Positions 1 to 6,579 are shown, counted from the stretch's first letter. The stretch is DNA of 7,034 nucleotides from Anaerolineales bacterium (GCA_016789245.1 JAEURM010000103.1:1-7034); one strand, 5' to 3'. A program made the numbers and translations. Notes: generated by a model from the sequence alone, not told the origin.

Positions 1-1669
1 TTCCGATATTTAAGTGTGATGCTTCCACAGCTAGTTTCAGACATGCATGTTCATCCCCATAGGTATGCCCATCCGTAAGCAGGATGATGTGTTTCACGCT
101 GGCATCATCTTGCGGCAAAGTCTGCGAGGCCAGCCGCACGCCGGCCATGATATCCGTGCCACCATCCGAGCGAATGGTACCCACTTGATTCTTCACGGCG
201 TCGGGATCATCCAGCGGCGTAATCGGCACCGCCCAAGCCGCGCTATCATCAAACGCAATCACGCCCACCTTATCACTGGGGCTGAGCAGTTCAACAGAGC
301 GGATAACGGCTTCCTTCGCCAAATCCAACTTGGTCACGCCGCCGCTCACATCGCTCATACTGCCGGATTTATCAATGATGAACACCAGCGTAAGTTTGGC
401 CCGGCGCTTTTCATCTTTGATTTCCATATCCACCGGCAGAATGCGCTCCAACGGCGTTTTGAAGTAACCGCCCACGCCAAAAGAAGTAGGGCCACCCACC
501 GCCACCACGCCGCCGCCCAAATCACGCACGTAGGTTTCTAGCGCATTCATCTGCCGTTGCGTCAGTTGCCGCGCAGGCACATCTACTAAGATGACGGAGG
601 CGTACTCCGCCAAAGCGGGCAATTCCGAAGGTAGGCCGCCCGGCTCCACTACTTCCACTTGCAAACTGGCGGCTTGCAGAGCGGCCAATAATTCTTCATA
701 GCCAGGTACATCATCGCGCGGCCGAGGGTTCGTCACCATCAACAAGCGGGCTGGGCCTTCCACTTGGGAGAAAGTGGCCAGTTCATTGTTCTGGTAGAAC
801 GTATCCGGCTCAGTGCCATTAGCGGCGGCGGGCGGGATAATTTGCACGCGGTACGCGCTGAAGCCGGGCGTGCCCGCTTTGAGCGGCAGTGAGAAGTTAT
901 TGGCGCCGCGCCGCAATTCCAGTTGGCCTTCATAGGCCACTTGCGTGCCCGCCAGCACGCGCACGCCCACCGTTTGGTTCGCGGTGGAATCAATCTCCAC
1001 TTCTAATGCAAACTCTTCCCCTTGCCGGAGTTTGGTGGGCGCTTTTACCGCCGTGATGAGGGCTTCCGCGCCGCCGCTGATGGAGAACGGCACTACCACA
1101 ATTTGCGTACCGCTGGCCGCCGCCAGCCGCGCGGCTTCTTGCGCGTCACCGGAGGTTTCCAAGCCATCGCTTAAAATCACCATGCGGCGCGCGGTATCAC
1201 TCGGCAGAAGTGCCAGCCCTAATCTAATTGCACCGGCAATATCGGTTTGGAGGCTGGTGACTTTGGAAGTGGGCACGTTGAGCGTTTCGCTCGGTGAAAG
1301 GCCACGCTCCACCACTGCATCACCGCCAAACAAAATTATTCCGGCGGCATCATCTGGCCCCATCTCTTGCAGGGCGCGGCGCACGTATTCCAGCGCCAAG
1401 CCGCGCGGCGTGGTTTCTATGCCGCTAATGTCCAGTGGCACTAACATGGAATCGGAGCTATCCACTAGAAACACCACGGAGAGGTTATTGGCCGCGCGGC
1501 GGATTTCTAATCCGGCCAAGCCCAGAATCAGCAACAGCGCCATAAGCAGGCGCAGGGCTAAACTAAAAATCTCTCGCCGCCGGCTCGGCCCGCGTGAGGG
1601 CCACCCTAGCCACACAACCAGTGGCAGGGCAAGGAGCAGGAGGAGGTAGAGGGGGGAGCTAAAGCTCAT
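1..1669 (-). CDS. Large membrane-anchored protein with two VWA domains and a glutamine-amidotransferase-like domain (C-terminus beyond the window)
   Basis: The frame is open from ATG at 1669 to the left edge, giving 556 codons and no stop. The N-terminus has two hydrophobic segments, about residues 7-22 and 35-54. VWA 1 follows at about 63-200, with metal-site residues D70, S72, S74, a T142-D143 pair and D168 in an LSDG motif. A beta-rich, probably Ig-like stretch covers about 203-275. Residues 306-412 resemble the class I glutamine-amidotransferase-like fold of this family, with GGGVVAVGGPTSFG at 385-398 but no cysteine, so amidotransferase activity is unlikely. VWA 2 starts near 426 with D433, S435, S437, then GGTD at 503-506 and TDG at 532-534. 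The only cysteine seen is C543. Homologues as I recall them are about 850-950 residues, so roughly a third is missing. No Shine-Dalgarno sequence precedes the ATG; the 42-nt spacer contains a heptamer repeat. The role is inferred: a surface or membrane partner of the MoxR ATPase. Confidence 0.9.
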   Translation of the reverse strand, partial: MSFSSPLYLLLLLALPLVVWLGWPSRGPSRRREIFSLALRLLMALLLILGLAGLEIRRAANNLSVVFLVDSSDSMLVPLDISGIETTPRGLALEYVRRALQEMGPDDAAGIILFGGDAVVERGLSPSETLNVPTSKVTSLQTDIAGAIRLGLALLPSDTARRMVILSDGLETSGDAQEAARLAAASGTQIVVVPFSISGGAEALITAVKAPTKLRQGEEFALEVEIDSTANQTVGVRVLAGTQVAYEGQLELRRGANNFSLPLKAGTPGFSAYRVQIIPPAAANGTEPDTFYQNNELATFSQVEGPARLLMVTNPRPRDDVPGYEELLAALQAASLQVEVVEPGGLPSELPALAEYASVILVDVPARQLTQRQMNALETYVRDLGGGVVAVGGPTSFGVGGYFKTPLERILPVDMEIKDEKRRAKLTLVFIIDKSGSMSDVSGGVTKLDLAKEAVIRSVELLSPSDKVGVIAFDDSAAWAVPITPLDDPDAVKNQVGTIRSDGGTDIMAGVRLASQTLPQDDASVKHIILLTDGHTYGDEHACLKLAVEASHLNIG

Positions 1670-1673
1670 GGTA

Positions 1674-1694
1674 AATGGCGAATGGCCGATGGCT
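1674..1694. repeat. Three tandem heptamers of AATGGCN type
   Basis: On the plus strand AATGGCG, AATGGCC and GATGGCT follow each other directly, flanked by degenerate units CATGGTA (1667-1673, overlapping the start codon of the double-VWA gene) and GATTGTG. They fill about half of the 42-nt spacer before that gene and occupy the position where a ribosome binding site would be expected; none is seen. Confidence 0.8.
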
Positions 1695-1711
1695 GATTGT
1701 GAGCCGCTGGA

Positions 1712-2092
1712 TTACCGAATCCAAGCCTGCCAGGCTCTACTATAACTAAACAATGCCACTCCAATGGCCAACATCGCGCCAACTAAATAGTAAACGGCTA
1801 TGGTTATTTGTTCATCTTTATGCATTGGTTTTTGAGACTGAAATCGCCAAGAGTCATAACTTAATATCAACATAGACGTAAACATTAGGCCACCAAAAAA
1901 CGGCGGCAACGGTGCCAACCAATCCGCTTTCGTTTGTTTATAAAATTCAGATGCAATCGCTCCCATCACAAAGAAAGCCAACATCAAACTACCACCGATT
2001 AATCGAAGCCGATTTGAACGCTTCCTATCCATGGCTAGCCACCCGTTTCTATCTAGGTCTGTAACAACATCGCAGTTAAACATCCGCTTCAT
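1712..2092 (-). CDS. Small three-helix membrane protein, unknown function
   Basis: I do not recognise this 126-residue protein. Three hydrophobic segments are visible at about 31-48, 60-79 and 98-117, with basic residues (RKRSNRLR, 23-30) before the first. Charged and polar loops lie at 49-58 and 80-95. The ATG at 2092 overlaps the stop of the BatA-like gene as ATGA, which supports this start and suggests translational coupling. A second Met at residue 21, just before the basic stretch, is a plausible alternative start. G+C is about 40% (hand count over 1741-1980), clearly below the flanking VWA genes, and codon choice is correspondingly AT-rich. It may be a recently gained accessory membrane subunit. 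The reading frame and coupling are well supported; the function is not known. Confidence 0.7.
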   Translation of the reverse strand: MKRMFNCDVVTDLDRNGWLAMDRKRSNRLRLIGGSLMLAFFVMGAIASEFYKQTKADWLAPLPPFFGGLMFTSMLILSYDSWRFQSQKPMHKDEQITIAVYYLVGAMLAIGVALFSYSRAWQAWIR

Positions 2093-4017
2093 CCGTTTCC
2101 ACGTGCTCTATCAACGGAGGGCTTCCGCCGTAACCACCCCAGCACGCCCGGCGCGGCGGGGAGCGTGGGGCCACGGTGGTAAATCCACCACTCTAGCAAG
2201 AGCAGGGCAAAGGCGGCCAACGCCAGCCACGGCCAAATTTCTAGCTGGCCCACTTCTTCGCGCGGCGTGGCCGTTACTTCAGCCCGCCCTACGCTAATGG
2301 TGGCCGCTGGGCGGATGTTGCTTTCCGCCGCGTTGAACAAGTTCACAGCAAAATTACCCAGTACGGTTTGGTTGGAAACCACGGTGTAAACGCCCAACTT
2401 GTTGCTGTTGGTAAAAAGCACGCCCGCTTCCGTAGTTTGCGCGGCAAAACGGTCGCCGTCTGGGTCATCAATGCCAATGGCCGTATCTCCGCCGCGCGGC
2501 TTGATGAGCAAAGTTTCACCGGGCCGCAAACCATCTGGCGCAGAAAAAGCTTGCGCGGGCGCAAGGTAATTGATGAGATTAGACATCAGCACCGGAAACG
2601 CCAACTGCAGTGGCAAATCACTATCTTGCAAACGGAAGGTGAGGATGGCCACGCGGCGGCCACCCGTTTCTCCGGCCAGCACTAACGGCCCGCCCTCAGC
2701 GCTCACCAGCACGCGCGCCCAATCTGGCACAGCCACACGCCGTGCTTGCAAAATGTTCACCTTGCTCCAATCCAAAAACTGCGTCAGTGGGTCATTGGCC
2801 GCCACACGCGCTAGCTTGGTGTTGGTGAAGATGCCGCCCACTTGAAAAATCGCCGTGTCCGAAATCGGATTGATAAACAGCAGTTCGGCGCTCGGCAGTG
2901 TGGCGGTGCTGGTCACTGAGTCATACACGTACAAATCAAACGGGTCTTCCGGCAGTGGCGCGGTGGGCGCGGCGCGGAACGGTTGCAAACCGGGGAGCGC
3001 CGTGAGCATTTGCTCTAAAAATACGTTGCCCGGTGAAAGCACCAGCACGCGGCCCGAGGTGGGCGGCTGATACACGGCCCACGCTTTATCATCCAACGCC
3101 AGCGCATCAAACGCCGCGTTTTCTTCGGCGCCCGGCGCAGAAAGTTCAGCCGCGTAAATGGCGGGCGTATCGGGCAAATTCGGCAGAATTAATTCCTCCG
3201 CGCCGCCTGCGGGCACGGTGAGCTGTTGCGCGCTAAACAACTGCTCACCAATTTTGATAGAGACAATCACGGCGCGGTCAGTTTGGCCGTAGTTGGCCAC
3301 GCGGGCAAAAAGCTGTGGGCCGCCACCGGCTGGCCGCAAAGAGAGCGCTTCAATGGCCACGTTCTCCGCGCTGGAGCCAATGGGCACGTAGCGCACATCA
3401 CCCGGCAAGGGCGGCAAACCACCGGGCAGGCCGCCGTCAGAAAAAATCACAATCCGCGTTTCAGAGAGTAAGCCCGCCCGTGCCGCACCGCCCGCCAGCG
3501 CAAACGCCGCTTCCCAATCTGCTGGGCTTGGCGTGGCTTGGGCCGAGGCAAGCGCGGCTCGCAAAGTTTCCTTATCACCCGTGGCAGAAGCCAGCACGCT
3601 GGGTTGCCGCCCCACTAGGATGAGTGACATGCGGCTGTCATTGGCCAAGCCGTCAATCAATTCCCGGATGCCTGCCTTGGCCACCTCAAAACGCGTGGGC
3701 GGCGCATCGCTGGCGTTCATAGATGCAGACGCATCCAGCAAAACAATTAGTGTGCCGCGCGCCACGGTGGGTACGCTGAGAAATGGCCGCGCCAGTGAAA
3801 GCACCAACAGCGCCAACAACAGCAATTGCAACAACAGCAATAAATTCCGCTTGAGTTTTTGCCACGGCGCGTTAGCTTCGCGGTCGCGCAGAAGCATTTG
3901 CCACAGCATCACCGAGGAAATTTCCACCTCCCGCCGCCGCAACTTCAACATATAAAGTATCAGAATTGGCAGGGCGAGAAGCCCAAGAAATAGAAAGAGC
4001 GGAGTCAAAAAAGCCAT
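2089..4017 (-). CDS. BatA-like VWA protein with N-terminal double transmembrane domain
   Basis: This 642-residue protein starts with the N-terminal domain typical of BatA-type (aerotolerance-like) proteins: a hydrophobic segment at about 7-24, a basic loop with RRREVEISSVMLW, and a second leucine-rich helix at about 59-75 ending in LARPF. A VWA domain follows at about 88-215, with metal-site residues D95, S97, S99 and a later FSDGG (D194). The usual metal-binding Thr is not obvious: the matching stretch is TPSPADWEAAF (162-172). Residues about 220-295 look like a CARDB or Ig-like beta domain. A Rossmann-like region then leads to a segment ending in SDLPLQLAFPVLMSNLINYLAP, typical of this family. 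A last helix (about 593-616) anchors the C-terminus. ATG at 4017 overlaps the preceding stop by one base (TGATG) with no Shine-Dalgarno sequence, so translation probably restarts after the upstream gene. The inferred role is a membrane client of MoxR, with its VWA domain between two anchors. Confidence 0.9.
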   Translation of the reverse strand: MAFLTPLFLFLGLLALPILILYMLKLRRREVEISSVMLWQMLLRDREANAPWQKLKRNLLLLLQLLLLALLVLSLARPFLSVPTVARGTLIVLLDASASMNASDAPPTRFEVAKAGIRELIDGLANDSRMSLILVGRQPSVLASATGDKETLRAALASAQATPSPADWEAAFALAGGAARAGLLSETRIVIFSDGGLPGGLPPLPGDVRYVPIGSSAENVAIEALSLRPAGGGPQLFARVANYGQTDRAVIVSIKIGEQLFSAQQLTVPAGGAEELILPNLPDTPAIYAAELSAPGAEENAAFDALALDDKAWAVYQPPTSGRVLVLSPGNVFLEQMLTALPGLQPFRAAPTAPLPEDPFDLYVYDSVTSTATLPSAELLFINPISDTAIFQVGGIFTNTKLARVAANDPLTQFLDWSKVNILQARRVAVPDWARVLVSAEGGPLVLAGETGGRRVAILTFRLQDSDLPLQLAFPVLMSNLINYLAPAQAFSAPDGLRPGETLLIKPRGGDTAIGIDDPDGDRFAAQTTEAGVLFTNSNKLGVYTVVSNQTVLGNFAVNLFNAAESNIRPAATISVGRAEVTATPREEVGQLEIWPWLALAAFALLLLEWWIYHRGPTLPAAPGVLGWLRRKPSVDRARGNG

Positions 4018-4550
4018 CAGGGTGATGATAAATCTTTGAAATTACTAAATTCAAGCCAATAAGAACAATCGCCCAAATTGGTGTTGAAACATTCATGCCG
4101 AAATACACTCACGTAGCCAAAATTTGAGTCAAAACTAATTTGAAGCCGCACTCGAGATGGGTCAGTTGAGCTAAGCACAAAACTTGCATGCTCCAAAATT
4201 CTCGTCACCGTAAATCTTTCAGCATAACAAAGGGTTTGCTTATCTAACGCAATAGTAAAGGGCATCAAATCAGTGCCTTTTAGAATCACATCGGTAATTT
4301 TGCCCTCTCGCACGCGCAATGTTGAACTCAAATCTAAACACCCTGGCCCCCATTGACCATCAACGTCAATATCGTAATTGACAATTTGAGCATTGGCCCA
4401 GCGTCCACTTGCTTGCACCCACTCGCGGCGGATGTTCTCATTATTCCAAGCATTGACAGGGCCAGCTAAGGCTCCGAAGTTAACTGCGAGCCATACAATT
4501 CCTGTGAGACCAAAGGCAATCAGAATCGCTCGAGTCAGCCTGTTCAACAC
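4017..4550 (-). CDS. Exported or membrane-anchored protein, possibly DUF6174-like
   Basis: This 177-residue protein has an N-terminal hydrophobic segment (about 8-29) after a short basic start, so it is probably a signal anchor or signal peptide. The rest is predicted to lie outside the membrane. It contains four cysteines (C71, C108, C154, C162) that could form disulfides. The pattern RWANAQIVNYDIDV, then a Cys, then LRVREGKITDV, then VRLQISFDSNFGYVSVF resembles DUF6174 proteins (a W-x-Y start, V-x-DG turn, and D-x-x-x-GYP motif). That match is from memory and only moderate. The start is GTG at 4550, four nt after GAGG; TTG one codon later sits at a better seven-nt distance. The end overlaps the BatA-like start as TGATG. 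G+C is low (about 38% over 4021-4200). It may be an exported accessory factor of the VWA complex or an unrelated passenger gene. Confidence 0.75.
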   Translation of the reverse strand: MLNRLTRAILIAFGLTGIVWLAVNFGALAGPVNAWNNENIRREWVQASGRWANAQIVNYDIDVDGQWGPGCLDLSSTLRVREGKITDVILKGTDLMPFTIALDKQTLCYAERFTVTRILEHASFVLSSTDPSRVRLQISFDSNFGYVSVFRHECFNTNLGDCSYWLEFSNFKDLSSP

Positions 4551-4554
4551 GTTG

Positions 4555-4558
4555 CCTC
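4555..4558 (-). promoter_or_regulatory. Probable ribosome binding site of the 177-residue protein gene
   Basis: GAGG on the minus strand lies four nt before GTG (4550) and seven nt before the next codon, TTG (4547). The spacing slightly favours TTG, but either start gives nearly the same protein. Confidence 0.5.
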
Positions 4559-4579
4559 AATAACCAATAACTAATAACT
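4559..4579. repeat. Three tandem AATAACY heptamers
   Basis: Three direct copies on the plus strand: AATAACC, AATAACT, AATAACT. They occupy most of the 27-nt gap between DUF58 and the next gene, and the last copy overlaps the DUF58 TAG stop codon (4578-4580). This matches the style of short tandemly repeated heptamers known in cyanobacteria, and as I recall common in Chloroflexota. Confidence 0.85.
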
Positions 4580-5462
4580 ACCTTACCAAACCTCGCCTTC
4601 GCAGTTGGTACAGCACCAGCTCATCCCACGCCGTTTCCGTAGAAATGGGCAGGTAGTTGATGTGGCGCTTGAGGCAGTGCGCTTCAATTTCATCGCGCCA
4701 CGCCTGCACGCGTTGGCGGTAACGGTCACGCAGGCCGCCATCCAGCGTAATATCTTGCGGCGCGCCGGTTTCGGCATCAATCAAGCGCAAATCACCCGCC
4801 AACTGCGGGTCAAGTTCTTCTGGCGCTAACACGTGCAATAGTGTTACTTCATAGCCCCGGCCCTGAAACTGCGCCACACCATTTTGGTAGCCATTCGGCG
4901 CAAACAAATCGGAGATGAGGAAAGTGAGGCCGGGCCGCTTAGCCGAAAGTGCATACGTGCGTAACGCGGCGTCTAGCTCAGTGGCGCCGCGCGGCTGTTG
5001 TTCCTCAATAAACCGTATCAGCCGCAGGGTGTGGCCCCGCCCGCGCGCCGGGCCGTATTGGGCCACCGGCGCACTATCTTGCAGAACGGTGAGCGTCAGC
5101 CTATCGCCCGCCGCCAGCGCAATATAACCTAGCGCCGCCGCCAGCCGTTGCGCGTAACGGAACTTGTGCGCCTCACCCTCACCAAAATCCATACTGCGGG
5201 ATGCATCCAGCAAAATGTGAACGGCTAGGTCTTCCTCTTCCTCCAGTAGTTTGATGAAGGGGCGCTCCAGCCGTGCGTAAACGTTCCAATCCACGCGGCG
5301 TAAATCGTCGCCGCGCACGTAATCGCGGTAATCGGCAAACTCAATCGAAGTGCCGCGTTTGGTAGAACGGCGCTCGCCCTTCATCACGCCCGCCCGCACC
5401 TGCGCGGCCACCAACGCGAGACGGTCTAGTTTGCGGAGGGTACTTTCAGAGAAAAGAGTCAC
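4578..5462 (-). CDS. DUF58 family VWA-like protein
   Basis: The 294-residue protein matches the DUF58 family over its full length. Residues 37-64 carry the signature G-T-x-x-EFADYRDY-x-x-GDD-x-RRVDWNVYAR, followed by the acidic EEEED run at 74-78. A VWA-like fold follows with DASRSM at 86-91 (metal ligands D86, S88, S90), GATELD at 159-164 (T161) and LISDLF at 182-187 (D185). No signal peptide or membrane helix is seen, so it is probably cytoplasmic. In known modules DUF58 proteins are encoded next to MoxR ATPases and are likely their direct partners. The GTG at 5462 is the only possible start upstream of M27: the frame has a stop at 5496-5498 with no start codon between. It lacks a Shine-Dalgarno sequence and lies just after a long hairpin. 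The TAG stop is formed by bases of a heptamer repeat. Confidence 0.95.
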   Translation of the reverse strand: MTLFSESTLRKLDRLALVAAQVRAGVMKGERRSTKRGTSIEFADYRDYVRGDDLRRVDWNVYARLERPFIKLLEEEEDLAVHILLDASRSMDFGEGEAHKFRYAQRLAAALGYIALAAGDRLTLTVLQDSAPVAQYGPARGRGHTLRLIRFIEEQQPRGATELDAALRTYALSAKRPGLTFLISDLFAPNGYQNGVAQFQGRGYEVTLLHVLAPEELDPQLAGDLRLIDAETGAPQDITLDGGLRDRYRQRVQAWRDEIEAHCLKRHINYLPISTETAWDELVLYQLRRRGLVR

Positions 5463-5470
5463 AGCGGAGA

Positions 5471-5535
5471 GTGTCGCGTATCGAAGTGTCGAGTGTCAGT
5501 CTTTGATTGACACGCGACACTTTGACACCGGACAC
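5471..5535. repeat. 65-nt imperfect hairpin filling the MoxR-DUF58 gap
   Basis: Pairing 5471 with 5535 inward gives 27 base pairs (two are G-T) and four mismatched positions, closing on a three-base TTT loop at 5502-5504. The left arm has GTGTC-type boxes at 5471, 5478 (GTATC), 5486 and 5493; the right arm has GACAC at 5509, 5516, 5524 and 5531. Spacing is 7, 8, 7 on both sides. It begins two nt after the MoxR stop codon and ends eight nt before the DUF58 GTG. There is no T-run, so it is not an obvious terminator. Confidence 0.9.
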
Positions 5536-5537
5536 AT

Positions 5538-6536
5538 TTATTTTTGCGGCACAACCTTCAGCAGTTCCCCAATCACCGCATCGGTGGTGATGCCTTCGGC
5601 TTGGCCTTCAAAGTTGAGCAGAAGGCGGTGGCGGAGCGCGGCGGGGGCCACGGCGGATACATCTTCAAACGCCACGTTCACGCGGCCAGCGAAGAGCGCC
5701 GTGATTTTTGCGCCAAGGATAAGGGCTTGCGCGCCGCGCGGCGAAGAGCCGTAACGCACAAACTGCTTCACCATCGGCGTGGCAGATTCATGCTCTGGAT
5801 GGGTGGCCACCACCAGCCGCGCCACATATTCACTTACGTGGGAAGGCACCGGCACTTGCCGCGCCAGCTTGCCCATAGCAGAAATTTGCGCGCCGCGTGT
5901 TACTTTATCCAACGCGGTGCGCGTGCCGCCGGTGGTGCGGGCTAAAATCTCCACCAAATCTTCGGCGGTCGGAAAAGTCACATTCACTTTGAATAGAAAC
6001 CGGTCTAGCTGGGCCTCTGGCAAAGGATATGTGCCTTCCATCTCCAGTGGGTTTTGCGTGGCCAAAACAAAAAACGGCGGCTCCAGCTTGTAAGTACGTT
6101 TGGCCACCGTTACACTTTGTTCTTGCATCGCCTCTAATAAAGCCGATTGAGTTTTGGGCGTGGCGCGGTTAATTTCATCTGCTAGCACTAGGTTGGCAAA
6201 CACCGGGCCAGGCTGAAAGCGAAAATGCCGCTTGCCGTCGGCTTCTTCCAAAATATCTGTGCCCACAATATCGGCTGGCATTAAATCCGGCGTGAACTGA
6301 ATGCGCGCAAAATTCAATTCCAACACTTCCGAGAGTGTTTTGATGAGCATGGTTTTGCCGAGGCCGGGCACACCTTCTAGCAGAGCATGGCCGCCAGCAA
6401 TGATGCAAATGAGCACATGCCGCACTACATCGTTCTGGCCCACAATCACCTTGCCCACCTCGGCCTCCACTGCCGCCGCCGTCTCCCGGAATTGCGCTAC
6501 CGTCATTTCACTGGTTTGCATTTCAGCCAAGGCCAT
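5538..6536 (-). CDS. moxR: MoxR-family AAA+ ATPase
   Basis: This 332-residue protein is a complete cytoplasmic MoxR ATPase of usual length. Walker A is GVPGLGKT (55-62), Walker B is LVLADEINR (116-124), sensor 1 includes ATQNP (159-163), PEAQLDRF (173-180) carries the likely arginine finger region, and sensor 2 is GSSPRGAQ (263-270). The lid domain continues to the end. The ATG at 6536 is preceded by AGGAG six nt upstream, the best ribosome binding site in the window. Known MoxR proteins form hexameric rings and act as chaperone-like remodelling factors for VWA proteins, often in metal insertion or complex activation. Here four VWA domains are encoded directly downstream in the same direction, so these are the likely clients. 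The specific substrate cannot be read from sequence. Confidence 0.97.
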   Translation of the reverse strand: MALAEMQTSEMTVAQFRETAAAVEAEVGKVIVGQNDVVRHVLICIIAGGHALLEGVPGLGKTMLIKTLSEVLELNFARIQFTPDLMPADIVGTDILEEADGKRHFRFQPGPVFANLVLADEINRATPKTQSALLEAMQEQSVTVAKRTYKLEPPFFVLATQNPLEMEGTYPLPEAQLDRFLFKVNVTFPTAEDLVEILARTTGGTRTALDKVTRGAQISAMGKLARQVPVPSHVSEYVARLVVATHPEHESATPMVKQFVRYGSSPRGAQALILGAKITALFAGRVNVAFEDVSAVAPAALRHRLLLNFEGQAEGITTDAVIGELLKVVPQK

Positions 6537-6542
6537 GTTTCA

Positions 6543-6547
6543 CTCCT
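6543..6547 (-). promoter_or_regulatory. Ribosome binding site of the MoxR gene
   Basis: AGGAG on the minus strand with a six-nt spacer (TGAAAC) to the ATG at 6536. It is the only strong Shine-Dalgarno sequence at any start in this window and fixes the MoxR start. Confidence 0.85.
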
Positions 6548-6551
6548 AAAA

Positions 6552-6579
6552 GTAGAGACGCGCCATGGCGCGTCTCTAC
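6552..6579. repeat. 28-bp perfect palindrome between the upstream gene and MoxR
   Basis: The 14-base arm GTAGAGACGCGCCA is followed at once by its exact reverse complement, with no loop bases. It fills nearly half of the 63-nt gap. No T-run follows on the minus strand, so a standard intrinsic terminator is not supported. Palindromes of the form GTAGAGACG...CGTCTCTAC are, as I recall, dispersed intergenic repeats in cyanobacteria and Chloroflexota. It could act as an RNA hairpin that stabilises or separates the transcripts, or be a small mobile palindrome. Confidence 0.9.

Noticed and set aside
47..541. Open plus-strand frame of 164 codons
   Set aside because: It lies fully opposite the double-VWA gene, whose protein has clear VWA and amidotransferase-like motifs. 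The antisense translation shows no recognisable domain.
945..1649. Open plus-strand frame of 234 codons
   Set aside because: It is antisense to the first VWA domain and N-terminal helices. Its Ser/Arg/Ala-rich composition is what G+C-rich antisense frames produce.
1667..1714. Possible readthrough fusion of the 126-residue protein and the double-VWA protein
   Set aside because: They share a frame, separated by TAA and 14 sense codons, but this occurs by chance one time in three and I see no recoding signal.
3790..3845. CAACAG-rich stretch that looks like a DNA repeat
   Set aside because: It is the leucine-rich second membrane helix of the BatA-like protein read in antisense; no exact tandem unit is kept.
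2031..3955. Several plus-strand frames opposite the BatA-like gene
   Set aside because: All are short, overlap each other and lack motifs; the minus-strand protein explains the region fully.
5471..5535. Intrinsic terminator or CRISPR-like repeat at the MoxR-DUF58 gap
   Set aside because: There is no T-run after the stem in the direction of transcription, and the boxes are only five bases with 2-3 base gaps, unlike repeat-spacer units.
6552..6579. Intrinsic terminator at the palindrome
   Set aside because: No T-run follows on either strand, and it has no loop bases.
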